Positions 1 to 6,800 of a stretch of DNA of 13,719 bases are shown here, piece after piece. Source of the stretch: JAWXCH01 sp034440595 (GTDB taxonomy: Bacteria > Planctomycetota > Planctomycetia > Pirellulales > JALHPA01); contig JAWXCH010000419.1 in the NCBI GenBank assembly GCA_034440595.1, positions 1-13,719 of the forward strand, given 5' to 3'. The position numbers and the translations under genes are program-made. Within the stretch, counting starts at the first letter, position 1. Each line of letters starts with the position of its first letter. The notes beneath the pieces were generated by a model. The model was not told the origin of the DNA, made no database searches, and saw nothing but the letters and a program-made list of their open reading frames with translations.

Positions 1-2
1 GG

Positions 3-869
3 CCAGCGCTGGCCGGCGTTGATCGCCATTTTATCGCGCACGTGGTGGCGATCTGGCTGGCACTGGCACTGCTATTGGTGGCCACGCTGCTGCTCTTGCG
101 ACGGCTGATGGGAGGGCTGGATCACCCATTGCCGGTCAACGGCATGTTGCTGGTCGCGCTCATAACGGTCGGCAGTGCGGTGCTGGTGCGAGTGTTGAGT
201 GCGGTGGCGAGTAATGCAGCGCATGACGTGAATCACGCTAACTCTCCAAACTCGGCCATTTACGCATCAATGCACTGGCTGTGGTCTATTCGCTGGCTCC
301 ACTGGGTACCGACCGTGGCGTTGCCAGTCATCGCCCTAGCGCTGACAATTCCCGGCAGTTCAACGGTGGCCGTGCTGTTGTGGTGGGGAATGATCATTGT
401 CGAAGAGGCCACTGCTTGGTATTTGGAATTGAAGCCGCGATCAAGCACAATATCTAGTAAACTGCCAGACACCAAAATGGTACTTACTTCACCACTGCAG
501 GATGATATTACCGCCGAGTACGAGGGTGAATCGCTCGATGCGGCTGATGGATTGACCGATGGCTCAGTCTGGCAACAGTGGACGCGGATTCACGCCGAAG
601 ATGGTAGCCAGAGCATTCAGGGGTTGGTCAAAGTTCCTTTTCCGGGGCTGGCCGAGACGGCCGTTTACCACGTGGCATTTTGTCCCTCGCTGGCCGCGGA
701 GCCAACCATCGAAGCCGAACAGGTTGATGGACCGGAGTGCAGAATTCGCGTCACTCACGCCTATACCTACGGGGCACGGTTCGAGTTGAAACGGAACTTG
801 CCGGTGGATCAGCCCTGTGTGGTCGAGTTTGAATTTGCCGCGCTGGTCAATCGTGCCGAGCAGGTCTAG
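3..869 (+). CDS. Conserved membrane protein with C-terminal soluble domain, 5'-truncated
   Basis: The reading frame is open to the left edge of the window, so the true start probably lies outside. An internal GTG at 42 could be a start, but it falls just at the beginning of a hydrophobic helix and has no ribosome binding site. The visible protein opens with a leucine/alanine-rich membrane segment (IWLALALLLVATLLLL), followed by a second (around MLLVALITVGSAVLV) and one or two more (around VPTVALPVIALALTI and VAVLLWWGMIIV). After these comes a soluble region of about 140 residues with alternating beta-strand-like patterns, such as RIRVTHAYTYGARFEL. I do not recognise the family. The topology suggests an inner-membrane protein with a cytoplasmic or periplasmic beta-rich tail. 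The next small gene starts 19 bases after the stop, so the two may be co-transcribed. Confidence 0.6.
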   Translation, partial: PALAGVDRHFIAHVVAIWLALALLLVATLLLLRRLMGGLDHPLPVNGMLLVALITVGSAVLVRVLSAVASNAAHDVNHANSPNSAIYASMHWLWSIRWLHWVPTVALPVIALALTIPGSSTVAVLLWWGMIIVEEATAWYLELKPRSSTISSKLPDTKMVLTSPLQDDITAEYEGESLDAADGLTDGSVWQQWTRIHAEDGSQSIQGLVKVPFPGLAETAVYHVAFCPSLAAEPTIEAEQVDGPECRIRVTHAYTYGARFELKRNLPVDQPCVVEFEFAALVNRAEQV

Positions 870-888
870 AACAGAGGAACGTATATCT

Positions 889-1002
889 ATGGCACGCTGG
901 CCGCACGAATTTCGGATGACGGTGTTTACTTACGCGTTGATTTTTATTGCGTTTCCACTGCTCAGTTTTTTGGCCTACGCCTGGGTGCAGGGCTGGTTTT
1001 GA
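889..1002 (+). CDS. Small single-pass membrane protein (37 aa), hypothetical
   Basis: This is a 37-codon frame starting with ATG 19 bases after the upstream stop codon. A purine-rich GAGGA lies about 10 bases ahead of the start, which supports translation. The product has a short basic N-terminus (MARWPHEFR), then one clear transmembrane helix (around TVFTYALIFIAFPLLSFLAY), and ends in VQGWF. The organisation basic head, single helix, short tail is typical of small membrane proteins that accompany larger membrane complexes, and the position suggests a partner of the gene before it. The frame extends further upstream inside the previous gene, but that part overlaps it and looks non-coding. No homologue is recognised. 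The call rests on the hydrophobic pattern, the ribosome binding site and the spacing only. Confidence 0.45.
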   Translation: MARWPHEFRMTVFTYALIFIAFPLLSFLAYAWVQGWF

Positions 1003-1039
1003 GAAGGGACTTGGCATCGCGGATTGTTTAGGAATTATT

Positions 1040-1150
1040 GCTCTTTCGTGGAGCGAAAGGCAACATAGTCGTCTTTCACTCCGTGAAAGGACGCTTGAAA
1101 TTTGTACCACAGTGTGATTGAAAGTGCTCTTTCGCGGCGCGAAAGGCAAC
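1040..1150. repeat. Cluster of three short palindromic repeats
   Basis: Copies 1 (1040-1064) and 3 (1126-1150) are 25 bases long, share the frame GCTCTTTCG...CGAAAGGCAAC and differ at two or three bases in the loop. Copy 2 (1072-1090) has the core CTTTCACTCCGTGAAAG, which matches the reverse complement of copy 1 (CTTTCGCTCCACGAAAG). It carries a compensating pair change in the stem: G-C becomes A-T on both arms. Paired substitutions that keep the stem point to selection for, or descent through, a folded form. The cluster fills the gap between the small membrane protein gene and the pyrophosphorylase gene. It resembles REP-type dispersed palindromes. It could also act as a processing or termination site, although no T-tract follows. 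Confidence 0.7.
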
Positions 1151-1190
1151 AGAAGCGACTAAATGGCCGCGACTAGCTAACCTAGAAAAC

Positions 1191-2594
1191 ATGAACCACG
1201 CGATAGAAGCTCGATTGAATGCCGCTGGGCAAGCGCATCTGTTGCAGTTCGGCAGCGAACTCAATGCAGTTCAGCGACAGTCCCTGCAAGCACAGATTGA
1301 GGGAATCGATCTGGATCTGATTGCACGCTTGTATCGGCAGACGGATGCTGCGCAGGACTGGTCCGAAATGGCACGTCGGGCTGAACCGCCGCCGGCGATC
1401 CGGTTGAATCAAACCGTGGCCAGCGAAACGATGACCGCCGCACTGCGTGGGCGTGCTGCCTTGGACGGTGGACAAATTGGCGTTGTGCTGGTCGCCGGGG
1501 GCCAAGGGACGCGGCTCGGGTTTGACGCCCCCAAGGGGATTTATCCGATCGGGCCAGTTTCTGGAGCATCGCTGTTTCAGATTCTGCTGGAGAAAGTTGC
1601 TGCCACCGCTCAGCGGCATGGTCGCAGTATTCCTTTGTTTGTAATGACCAGCCCGGCCACGCACGTGGCGACAATCGAGTATCTGGAAGCGAGCAATCGG
1701 TTCGGTCTGCCTGCGGAAGACGTGCAGGTATTTTGTCAGGGAACGATGCCGGCGGTCGATATCAAGTCCGGCAAGTTGCTATTGGCGGAAAAGGATCAAC
1801 TGGCTCTTAGTCCAGATGGCCACGGGGGCATGCTGTCGGCGTTTGCACGTTGCGGCGGTTTTGAGACGTGCCAGCGGCGCGGCATTGAGCAACTGTTCTA
1901 CATGCAGATTGACAACCCGCTGGTCAGCGTCTGCGACTCAGAATTCATCGGGCACCACTTGATCGCACGGTCGGAGCTATCGACGCAGGTGGTTGCCAAG
2001 CAGAACCCGCTGGACCGCGTGGGCAATGTGGTGACCGTCGCTGGGCGGATGATGATTATCGAGTACAGCGACCTGCCCAATGATGTCGCTGAGCTGCGAA
2101 ATCCCGACGGCACGCTCAAACTTTGGGCCGGCAATATCGCGGTTCATCTGGCCGAAGTGGCTTTCTTGCGGCGGATGGTCGAATCGGCCGATTCGCTGCC
2201 ATTTCATATTGCCAAAAAGAAGGTCGCGTACATCGATGAACTTGGCCAGCGGATTGAGCCAGAGCAACCGAACGCGATCAAGTTTGAGCGGTTTATCTTT
2301 GATCTGATCCCAGCGGCCGAACGCTCGCTAGTCGTGGAGGTCGACGCTACCAAAGAATTTGCTCCCCTGAAGAACGCCGCGGGCGAGCCGAAAGACAGTC
2401 CAGAAACGGTCCGGGCACAGATGATAGCACTGCATCGGAATTGGCTAGAATTGGCCGGATTTGTGGTAGATGCTGGCGTGGCGGTCGAAATCAGCCCCCG
2501 ATTTGCATTGGATGCCGAAGAAGTGGCAGCGAAGGTGGCGACTCAGGGGTTGACCACAGAATTGCACGTGACTCAGCCACGGTATTTTTGCTAA
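1191..2594 (+). CDS. UDP-N-acetylglucosamine/UDP-sugar pyrophosphorylase, UAP1/AGX type
   Basis: This enzyme transfers UMP from UTP to a sugar 1-phosphate, most likely GlcNAc-1-P or glucose/galactose-1-P, giving a UDP-sugar and pyrophosphate in the cytoplasm. The 467-residue protein has the UDPGP-family nucleotide loop LVAGGQGTRLG (residues 100-110) with the following PKG (K115). It continues with PDGHGG (208-213), QIDNPL with a metal/UTP-binding Asp (about 241), an EYS motif (EYSDLP) and AGNIA (N315). Then come AIKFERFIFD (K364) and PLKNA (K394). This order and spacing match eukaryotic UAP1 closely, and the length fits that family. It is not the GlmU or GalU type. A beginning at ATG 1191 lets the N-terminal helical part be complete; no clear Shine-Dalgarno is seen. 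A GDP-mannose-forming gene follows 108 bases later, suggesting nucleotide-sugar supply. The exact sugar specificity cannot be read from sequence. Confidence 0.9.
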   Translation: MNHAIEARLNAAGQAHLLQFGSELNAVQRQSLQAQIEGIDLDLIARLYRQTDAAQDWSEMARRAEPPPAIRLNQTVASETMTAALRGRAALDGGQIGVVLVAGGQGTRLGFDAPKGIYPIGPVSGASLFQILLEKVAATAQRHGRSIPLFVMTSPATHVATIEYLEASNRFGLPAEDVQVFCQGTMPAVDIKSGKLLLAEKDQLALSPDGHGGMLSAFARCGGFETCQRRGIEQLFYMQIDNPLVSVCDSEFIGHHLIARSELSTQVVAKQNPLDRVGNVVTVAGRMMIIEYSDLPNDVAELRNPDGTLKLWAGNIAVHLAEVAFLRRMVESADSLPFHIAKKKVAYIDELGQRIEPEQPNAIKFERFIFDLIPAAERSLVVEVDATKEFAPLKNAAGEPKDSPETVRAQMIALHRNWLELAGFVVDAGVAVEISPRFALDAEEVAAKVATQGLTTELHVTQPRYFC

Positions 2595-2702
2595 GCTGGC
2601 ACCGATTTCCAGGGGTCGATGGGCCACCAGAGAGCTATTTTCTGGCGGCTCTGAGCTGCAGCTCGTTTCTATAGACTGAATTCACCGACAGATTGGTTGC
2701 TC

Positions 2703-3779
2703 ATGTTGCACGCTGTGATCATGGCCGGAGGTTCCGGGACTCGCTTTTGGCCGGAGAGCCGAGCCGATTATCCGAAGCAACTCCTCAATCTGGCCGGCGA
2801 CACGTCGATGCTGCAAAGCACCGTGGCGCGACTCGGTACGCTGGTGCGGCCAGAACAAGTGCTGGTGGTGACCAATGCTCGCCTGGTCGAACCGATCACG
2901 CGGCAGCTTACTGGCCTGACGGTGCTAGGCGAGCCTTGCAAGCGCGATACTGCGCCCGCGATTGGTTTGGCGGCGCTGTATGTCAGCCGCAGCGACCCCG
3001 ACGCGACGATGGCCGTTATGCCGTCGGACCATGTGATTTCGACCGATGAGCAGTTTCAGGGCGCGATCGCAGCAGCGGCGCAGTTGGTCGAACAAGATTC
3101 GGATCGAATCGTAACATTTGGCATCCGCCCTACCTATCCTGCAGAGAGCTTTGGTTACATTGAGCGCGGCGAGAAGATGAGCGCAAGGGGTACCGACAAG
3201 GTGCCCGTCTATCGCGTGCTACGATTTCGGGAGAAACCGGCGGCTAGTGTGGCGCAGGAGTTTCTGAACGCCGGAAACTTCTACTGGAACTCGGGAATCT
3301 TTGTCTGGAAGGCTAAGACGATCCTGCAGCAACTGGAGATCCATCAGCCAGAAATGTTTGCTCACTTGCAGCAGATCGCCAAGAGTTTTGACCGGCCGGA
3401 TTTTCAGACTGTACTTGAGAAGGAATTTTCTGCGATCCGTGGCGTGTCGATCGACTACGCGGTGATGGAGCATGCCAAAGAGGTGCTGGTGATCGAGGCA
3501 CCATTTGCCTGGGACGATGTCGGAAGCTGGCAGGCAATCGCACGGCTGAACGCCGCCGATGCGGATGGCAATACGGTGCTGGCCAAGTATTTGGGAGTCA
3601 ACACCACGGGCACAATCGTGCGAGGACCGGCAGATCACTTGATCGTCACGCTTGGTCTGAGCGATTGCATTGTCGTGCATACGCCCGACGCGACGCTGGT
3701 GGCGCGTAAATCGGACGAAGAATCGATCCGCAAAGTGGTAAAATTGCTGGAAGAACGTGGCTGGACCGAATACCTTTAG
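2703..3779 (+). CDS. Mannose-1-phosphate guanylyltransferase (GDP-mannose pyrophosphorylase)
   Basis: The enzyme makes GDP-mannose from GTP and mannose 1-phosphate in the cytoplasm, the donor for mannosylated glycans and the precursor of GDP-fucose and related sugars. The signature GGSGTRFWPESR...PKQ occupies residues 9-26; the usual Leu of GTRLWP is Phe here. Further family motifs are MPSDH (106-110), NFYWNSGIF (from 192) and WDDVGSW (270-276). The protein is about 358 residues, so it is the single-domain form without the fused phosphomannose isomerase of long ManC proteins. I prefer ATG 2703 over the in-frame TTG at 2697, because the sequence MLHAVIMAGG begins directly with the first beta strand as expected. 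No strong ribosome binding site is visible. The gene follows the UDP-sugar pyrophosphorylase in the same direction and may be in one transcription unit with it. Confidence 0.92.
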   Translation: MLHAVIMAGGSGTRFWPESRADYPKQLLNLAGDTSMLQSTVARLGTLVRPEQVLVVTNARLVEPITRQLTGLTVLGEPCKRDTAPAIGLAALYVSRSDPDATMAVMPSDHVISTDEQFQGAIAAAAQLVEQDSDRIVTFGIRPTYPAESFGYIERGEKMSARGTDKVPVYRVLRFREKPAASVAQEFLNAGNFYWNSGIFVWKAKTILQQLEIHQPEMFAHLQQIAKSFDRPDFQTVLEKEFSAIRGVSIDYAVMEHAKEVLVIEAPFAWDDVGSWQAIARLNAADADGNTVLAKYLGVNTTGTIVRGPADHLIVTLGLSDCIVVHTPDATLVARKSDEESIRKVVKLLEERGWTEYL

Positions 3780-3819
3780 AGTATTGAAACCTCACCTGTC
3801 ATCACGGGGTACATTGGGT

Positions 3820-5067
3820 ATGAACTGCCCGGGCCGAACAATTCGCCGACTGCTCATCGTCTTACACCTGACAGTGTTTGCCGGGTGTACTGCCTTTGCC
3901 GAAACAACCGACCTGGATCTGGCCCCCGACAGGCCGGTGTCCGAACGGAGCGGCGCGAAGTACGACAAGGGTAGTCTGGTTCAAGGTGGCGTAAAAGACG
4001 AGGCGATTTCAACGGATCTAGCTGCCGAATTGGCAGCATCGCCGATTCCCAACGCGCAAAGCGGCAAGAAAACTTCCAAGGAAGATGCGGCCAAATCGAT
4101 CCCGAATGTTGTTGGCGGCCAGAAATCGGCAGAGGCAACTGAGAAGACCAAACTGAGCGATCGGCTGCTCAGTGCCACAAGTTCGCTGGCGGCTAGTAAG
4201 TTGGCAGCCCGGCAGATTCACACGGACGAATTGCTGTTTCGCGAGTGGCGAATTCAACGCAATGCTATCGACGGTGGCTATCGCCTGATGGACGGTGACG
4301 ACGAGGAGCTGGCCAGGGGCACTTTCGAGCAGTGCGAAACCAAATTGCGCGAAGTCAAGCGCGCTGCCAGGTCACGACCCATGAAAGGGCCAGTTGTCAT
4401 CTTGCTGCATGGCCTGGGTCGCACACGAGTCGCCACCGACGAAATGGCTGACTTTTTGAAAAAGCGAGGTCAGTACGACGTGCTGCAGTTCGGTTATTCC
4501 AGCACGCGCGAAGAGATCGCGATGCATGCTAAAAGTCTGGCACGTGTGATTGAGAACTTGGATTCACGTGAGATCCACTTTGTCGCGCACAGCTTGGGAA
4601 ATCTGGTCATCCGCCATTATCTGGCCGATCATACTGATGCGGAGAAGGGAATCTCACCCGATAAGCGTATCAAACGAATTGTGATGGTCGGCCCTCCCAA
4701 CAACGGCGCACATATGGCCGAACTGGTCGGGCGGAATGTCGTGTTTGAAACGGTGATTGGCAATCCGGGTCAGTCGCTGGCGCGCGGCTGGGACGAACTG
4801 GAAAAGAGTCTGGTCATTCCCGCGTGCGAGTTTGGCATCATTGCCGGCGGGAAAGGAGACGACAGTGGTTTCAACCCCATTCTGCAAGGTGATGATGATC
4901 TTATTGTCTCCGTGAAAGAAGCCAAACTGAGCGGTGCCAGCGACTTCTGTCTTGTCGACTGCATCCACGCGAAACTGATGGACGACGAGAATGTGCAAAA
5001 AGCCGCTTTGCGGTTTCTGCGCCAGGGGCACTTTGTCAGCAAGAAAAAGAAGCAGCCGATTGAGTGA
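3820..5067 (+). CDS. Exported alpha/beta-hydrolase, lipase-like, possible lipoprotein
   Basis: The 415-residue product starts with a basic segment and hydrophobic stretch (RRLLIVLHLTVF) ending in FAGC, with Cys23. It can be read as a lipobox with an unusual Phe at -3, or as a signal peptidase I site after AFA. Residues about 30-130 are polar, Lys/Ala/Ser-rich and probably disordered. The hydrolase domain follows: LLHGLG (H197, oxyanion region), AHSLGN with the nucleophile Ser258, PPNNGA typical of lipase-type hydrolases, an acidic cluster GDDDLIVSV (Asp358-360) and His383 in CIHAKL, which together complete the triad. The likely role is ester or acyl hydrolysis at the envelope or periplasm; the substrate is unknown. 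The frame opens at GTG 3757 inside the previous gene, but only the ATG at 3820 places the signal sequence at the N-terminus. Confidence 0.8.
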   Translation: MNCPGRTIRRLLIVLHLTVFAGCTAFAETTDLDLAPDRPVSERSGAKYDKGSLVQGGVKDEAISTDLAAELAASPIPNAQSGKKTSKEDAAKSIPNVVGGQKSAEATEKTKLSDRLLSATSSLAASKLAARQIHTDELLFREWRIQRNAIDGGYRLMDGDDEELARGTFEQCETKLREVKRAARSRPMKGPVVILLHGLGRTRVATDEMADFLKKRGQYDVLQFGYSSTREEIAMHAKSLARVIENLDSREIHFVAHSLGNLVIRHYLADHTDAEKGISPDKRIKRIVMVGPPNNGAHMAELVGRNVVFETVIGNPGQSLARGWDELEKSLVIPACEFGIIAGGKGDDSGFNPILQGDDDLIVSVKEAKLSGASDFCLVDCIHAKLMDDENVQKAALRFLRQGHFVSKKKKQPIE

Positions 5068-5156
5068 TGGTGGTGTAGTGAGCAGTGCTCGACCACGCGA
5101 CTTTTTGTTGTCCATTGCTCTACTTTCACCTCTCATATCTCCACTCTCTGCCTGCC

Positions 5157-5199
5157 CCTCACCCGTCGTTGGGGCGACGACCTCTCCCAGAGGGTGAGG
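5157..5199. repeat. Compound intergenic palindrome (outer stem with two nested hairpins)
   Basis: An outer pair CCTCACCC (5157-5164) and GGGTGAGG (5192-5199) encloses two further hairpins: GTCGT (5165-5169) with ACGAC (5177-5181), and CCTCT (5181-5185) with AGAGG (5189-5193). The second inner stem competes with the outer one over two bases. The element therefore can fold as a three-way, cloverleaf-like unit. It sits between the hydrolase gene stop and the RuvX gene, where REP-like dispersed elements are usual. No T-tract follows, so it is not a classical intrinsic terminator, though it could protect the upstream mRNA end. Confidence 0.6.
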
Positions 5200-5232
5200 T
5201 TAAGCTTGCCGCAAACCACTATTCGGCTCACA

Positions 5233-5763
5233 ATGGAGACTGAACGCCACACTCAGTTTCTAGAGCTATATTTGCCGAACGTCGTGAATTCCAGTCATTC
5301 ATCAGAAGAATCAGAACGTGGCCGGCTCGCCGGGGTCGATTTTGGCACGGTGCGTATTGGAGTTGCGATCACCGACCATGAGCAGCGGATGGCTTCTCCC
5401 TACGAGAACTACACGCGTCGAGGCGAGCAGCAAGACCGCCGTTTCTTTTTGAACCTTGCCGAGCAGGAGCAGATTGTGCGTTTCGTCGTGGGCCTGCCAG
5501 TCCACCTCAGCGGCGACGAGAGTGCGAAATCGCAGGAAGCACGCCGCTTTGGAAAGTGGTTAGGGGAAGTCACGAAGCGGCCGGTCGAATTTTTCGACGA
5601 ACGGTATAGTTCCTCGGAGGCTGAACAGATGCTGCTGGGTGCAGAGCTTAGCAAGAAGAAACGCAAGGCGCGGCTTGACATGTTGGCTGCGCAGATCATG
5701 CTCAGCGCATATTTAGAATCCGAAACACGCGGCAAAGAAGCGCCACAGTCGCTGGATGATTAG
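5233..5763 (+). CDS. ruvX: RuvX/YqgF-family putative pre-16S rRNA nuclease / Holliday junction resolvase
   Basis: The product is a 176-residue RNase H-fold protein of the YqgF family. Members are reported to act in pre-16S rRNA maturation and are also named putative Holliday junction resolvases. Visible motifs are GVDFGTVRIGVAITD (catalytic Asp36), VVGLPVHLSGDE (86-96, with an acidic residue), FFDERYSS (DER at 122-124) and the C-terminal ARLDMLAAQIMLSAYL (Asp149), the standard ending of the fold. Family members are normally about 140 residues. This one has roughly 32 extra residues before the first strand and a short polar tail. ATG 5233 is chosen over an upstream in-frame GTG at 5194, because the latter lies inside the palindromic element. 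Even from ATG 5233 the extra N-terminal residues (rich in Ser/Glu) look poorly conserved, so a later non-ATG start cannot be excluded. The epimerase-like gene follows after 8 bases, probably in an operon. Confidence 0.88.
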   Translation: METERHTQFLELYLPNVVNSSHSSEESERGRLAGVDFGTVRIGVAITDHEQRMASPYENYTRRGEQQDRRFFLNLAEQEQIVRFVVGLPVHLSGDESAKSQEARRFGKWLGEVTKRPVEFFDERYSSSEAEQMLLGAELSKKKRKARLDMLAAQIMLSAYLESETRGKEAPQSLDD

Positions 5764-5771
5764 ATTCGTCT

Positions 5772-6656
5772 ATGGGGAAATCAATGAAGCTGGTCATCGG
5801 TGGTGGATATCTGGGCATGCGCGTGGCAAAGGCCTGGCGCGATCAAGGCCGCACCGTCGCCGTGTTGACGCGCAAACATTCGCGTGCCGATGAACTGCGC
5901 GACGCGGGCTACATGCCGCTAATCGGCGATGTGACCGATCCAGATTCGCTGGCGGTTTTGTCGGATCAACTTACGGAACTGGACTGCGTGCTGTATGCGG
6001 TTGGTTTTGACCGACAGGCAGGCCCTGCGATGCGCGAGGTCTATGTCGCCGGTTTGCGAAACGCGCTGGATAAATTACCAGACTCTACTCGCCGGATCAT
6101 CTACATCAGCTCAACCGGAGTCTACAGCCAGAACGATGGCGGTTCGATTGACGAAACTTCGCCGGCAGAACCAGTGCGCGAAGGTGGCCAAGTCTGCCTG
6201 GAGGCCGAGCAGGCCCTGCAACAGCACCCTCTTGGCCAGCGGTCGATCGTACTGCGCCTGGCAGGAATCTATGGGCCCGGTCGCACGCTTAAACAGGCGG
6301 ACCTGATCGCTGGCAAGCCGGTCAGCGCAGCCCCGGAAGGTTACTTGAATTTGATTCATGTGGACGATGCCGTCGGTATTGTGATGGCGGTGGATGAATC
6401 GGCGCAACCGGCGGACCTGTATCTGGTTTCGGACGGCAATCCAGTTTTGCGGCGAGACTTTTACGCCGAAGCGGCACAACTACTTGGGGCACCAGCGCCC
6501 GTCTTTCAGTCGCCGGATGATGCCAGCAGTTCGCGGCGTGGAAATACCGACAAACGTGTCAGCAACGCACTATTGCGCCACGAACTACGGTATTCATTTC
6601 TGTTTCCGTCGTACCGCGAGGGGCTGCGTGCCAGCATTTCCACTGCGTCGCATTGA
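5772..6656 (+). CDS. NAD(P)-binding epimerase/dehydratase-like protein (extended SDR, YeeZ-like)
   Basis: The 294-residue protein has an N-terminal Rossmann fold with the dinucleotide motif IGGGYLG (residues 9-15). An acidic/charged second strand follows, with GDVTDPDSL near 56-64. It has the SDR strand IIYISSTGVYSQ and a downstream LRLAGIYGPGR, typical of extended SDRs, and then a predicted substrate part ending in KRVSNALLRHE and SYREGL. This C-terminal ending is usual in YeeZ/YbjT-like epimerase-family proteins. No clear YxxxK catalytic pair is visible after STGVYSQ, so the reaction is uncertain. It could be an atypical oxidoreductase or a nucleotide-sugar binding protein. The start at ATG 5772 is 8 bases after the RuvX stop. 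A second in-frame ATG at 5784, which gives MKLVIGGG and has a purine-rich GGGGAAA ahead of it, may be the true one. Confidence 0.78.
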   Translation: MGKSMKLVIGGGYLGMRVAKAWRDQGRTVAVLTRKHSRADELRDAGYMPLIGDVTDPDSLAVLSDQLTELDCVLYAVGFDRQAGPAMREVYVAGLRNALDKLPDSTRRIIYISSTGVYSQNDGGSIDETSPAEPVREGGQVCLEAEQALQQHPLGQRSIVLRLAGIYGPGRTLKQADLIAGKPVSAAPEGYLNLIHVDDAVGIVMAVDESAQPADLYLVSDGNPVLRRDFYAEAAQLLGAPAPVFQSPDDASSSRRGNTDKRVSNALLRHELRYSFLFPSYREGLRASISTASH

Positions 6657-6718
6657 AAATACGGGCGAAAACTCCGTGGATCGTCGGCGATGACTTCCGG
6701 TCGCCTGCTAGGTGGTCC

Positions 6719-6747
6719 TTGTTTCGATCGCCGCCGACTCTTACAAT
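6719..6747 (+). promoter_or_regulatory. Putative sigma70-type promoter for the MBL-fold gene
   Basis: TTGTTT (6719-6724) and TACAAT (6742-6747) are separated by exactly 17 bases. The -10 box matches 5 of 6 consensus positions and the -35 box 3 of 6. A start near 6754 would leave a leader of about 47 bases before the ATG at 6801. The surrounding TACAATCG recurs at 10631-10638 in the other long gap. Confidence 0.4.
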
Positions 6748-6800
6748 CGCGTGCTGCCAAACCGCCACGATGTACAGTCTTTAGCCAGTGAGGAATTCCC

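Noticed and set aside
1040..1150. CRISPR array
   Set aside because: Three palindromes with unequal spacing, one inverted, and no cas genes; spacers are not of constant size.
1182..1674. Two minus-strand frames of 137-160 codons
   Set aside because: They are antisense to the UDP-sugar pyrophosphorylase gene and show no recognisable protein pattern.
4654..5136. 160-codon minus-strand frame
   Set aside because: It is antisense to the catalytic half of the lipase-like hydrolase, with its Asp and His in place on the plus strand.
5194..5232. Upstream GTG start for RuvX
   Set aside because: The codon lies inside a palindromic repeat and the added 13 residues have no ribosome binding site or family support.
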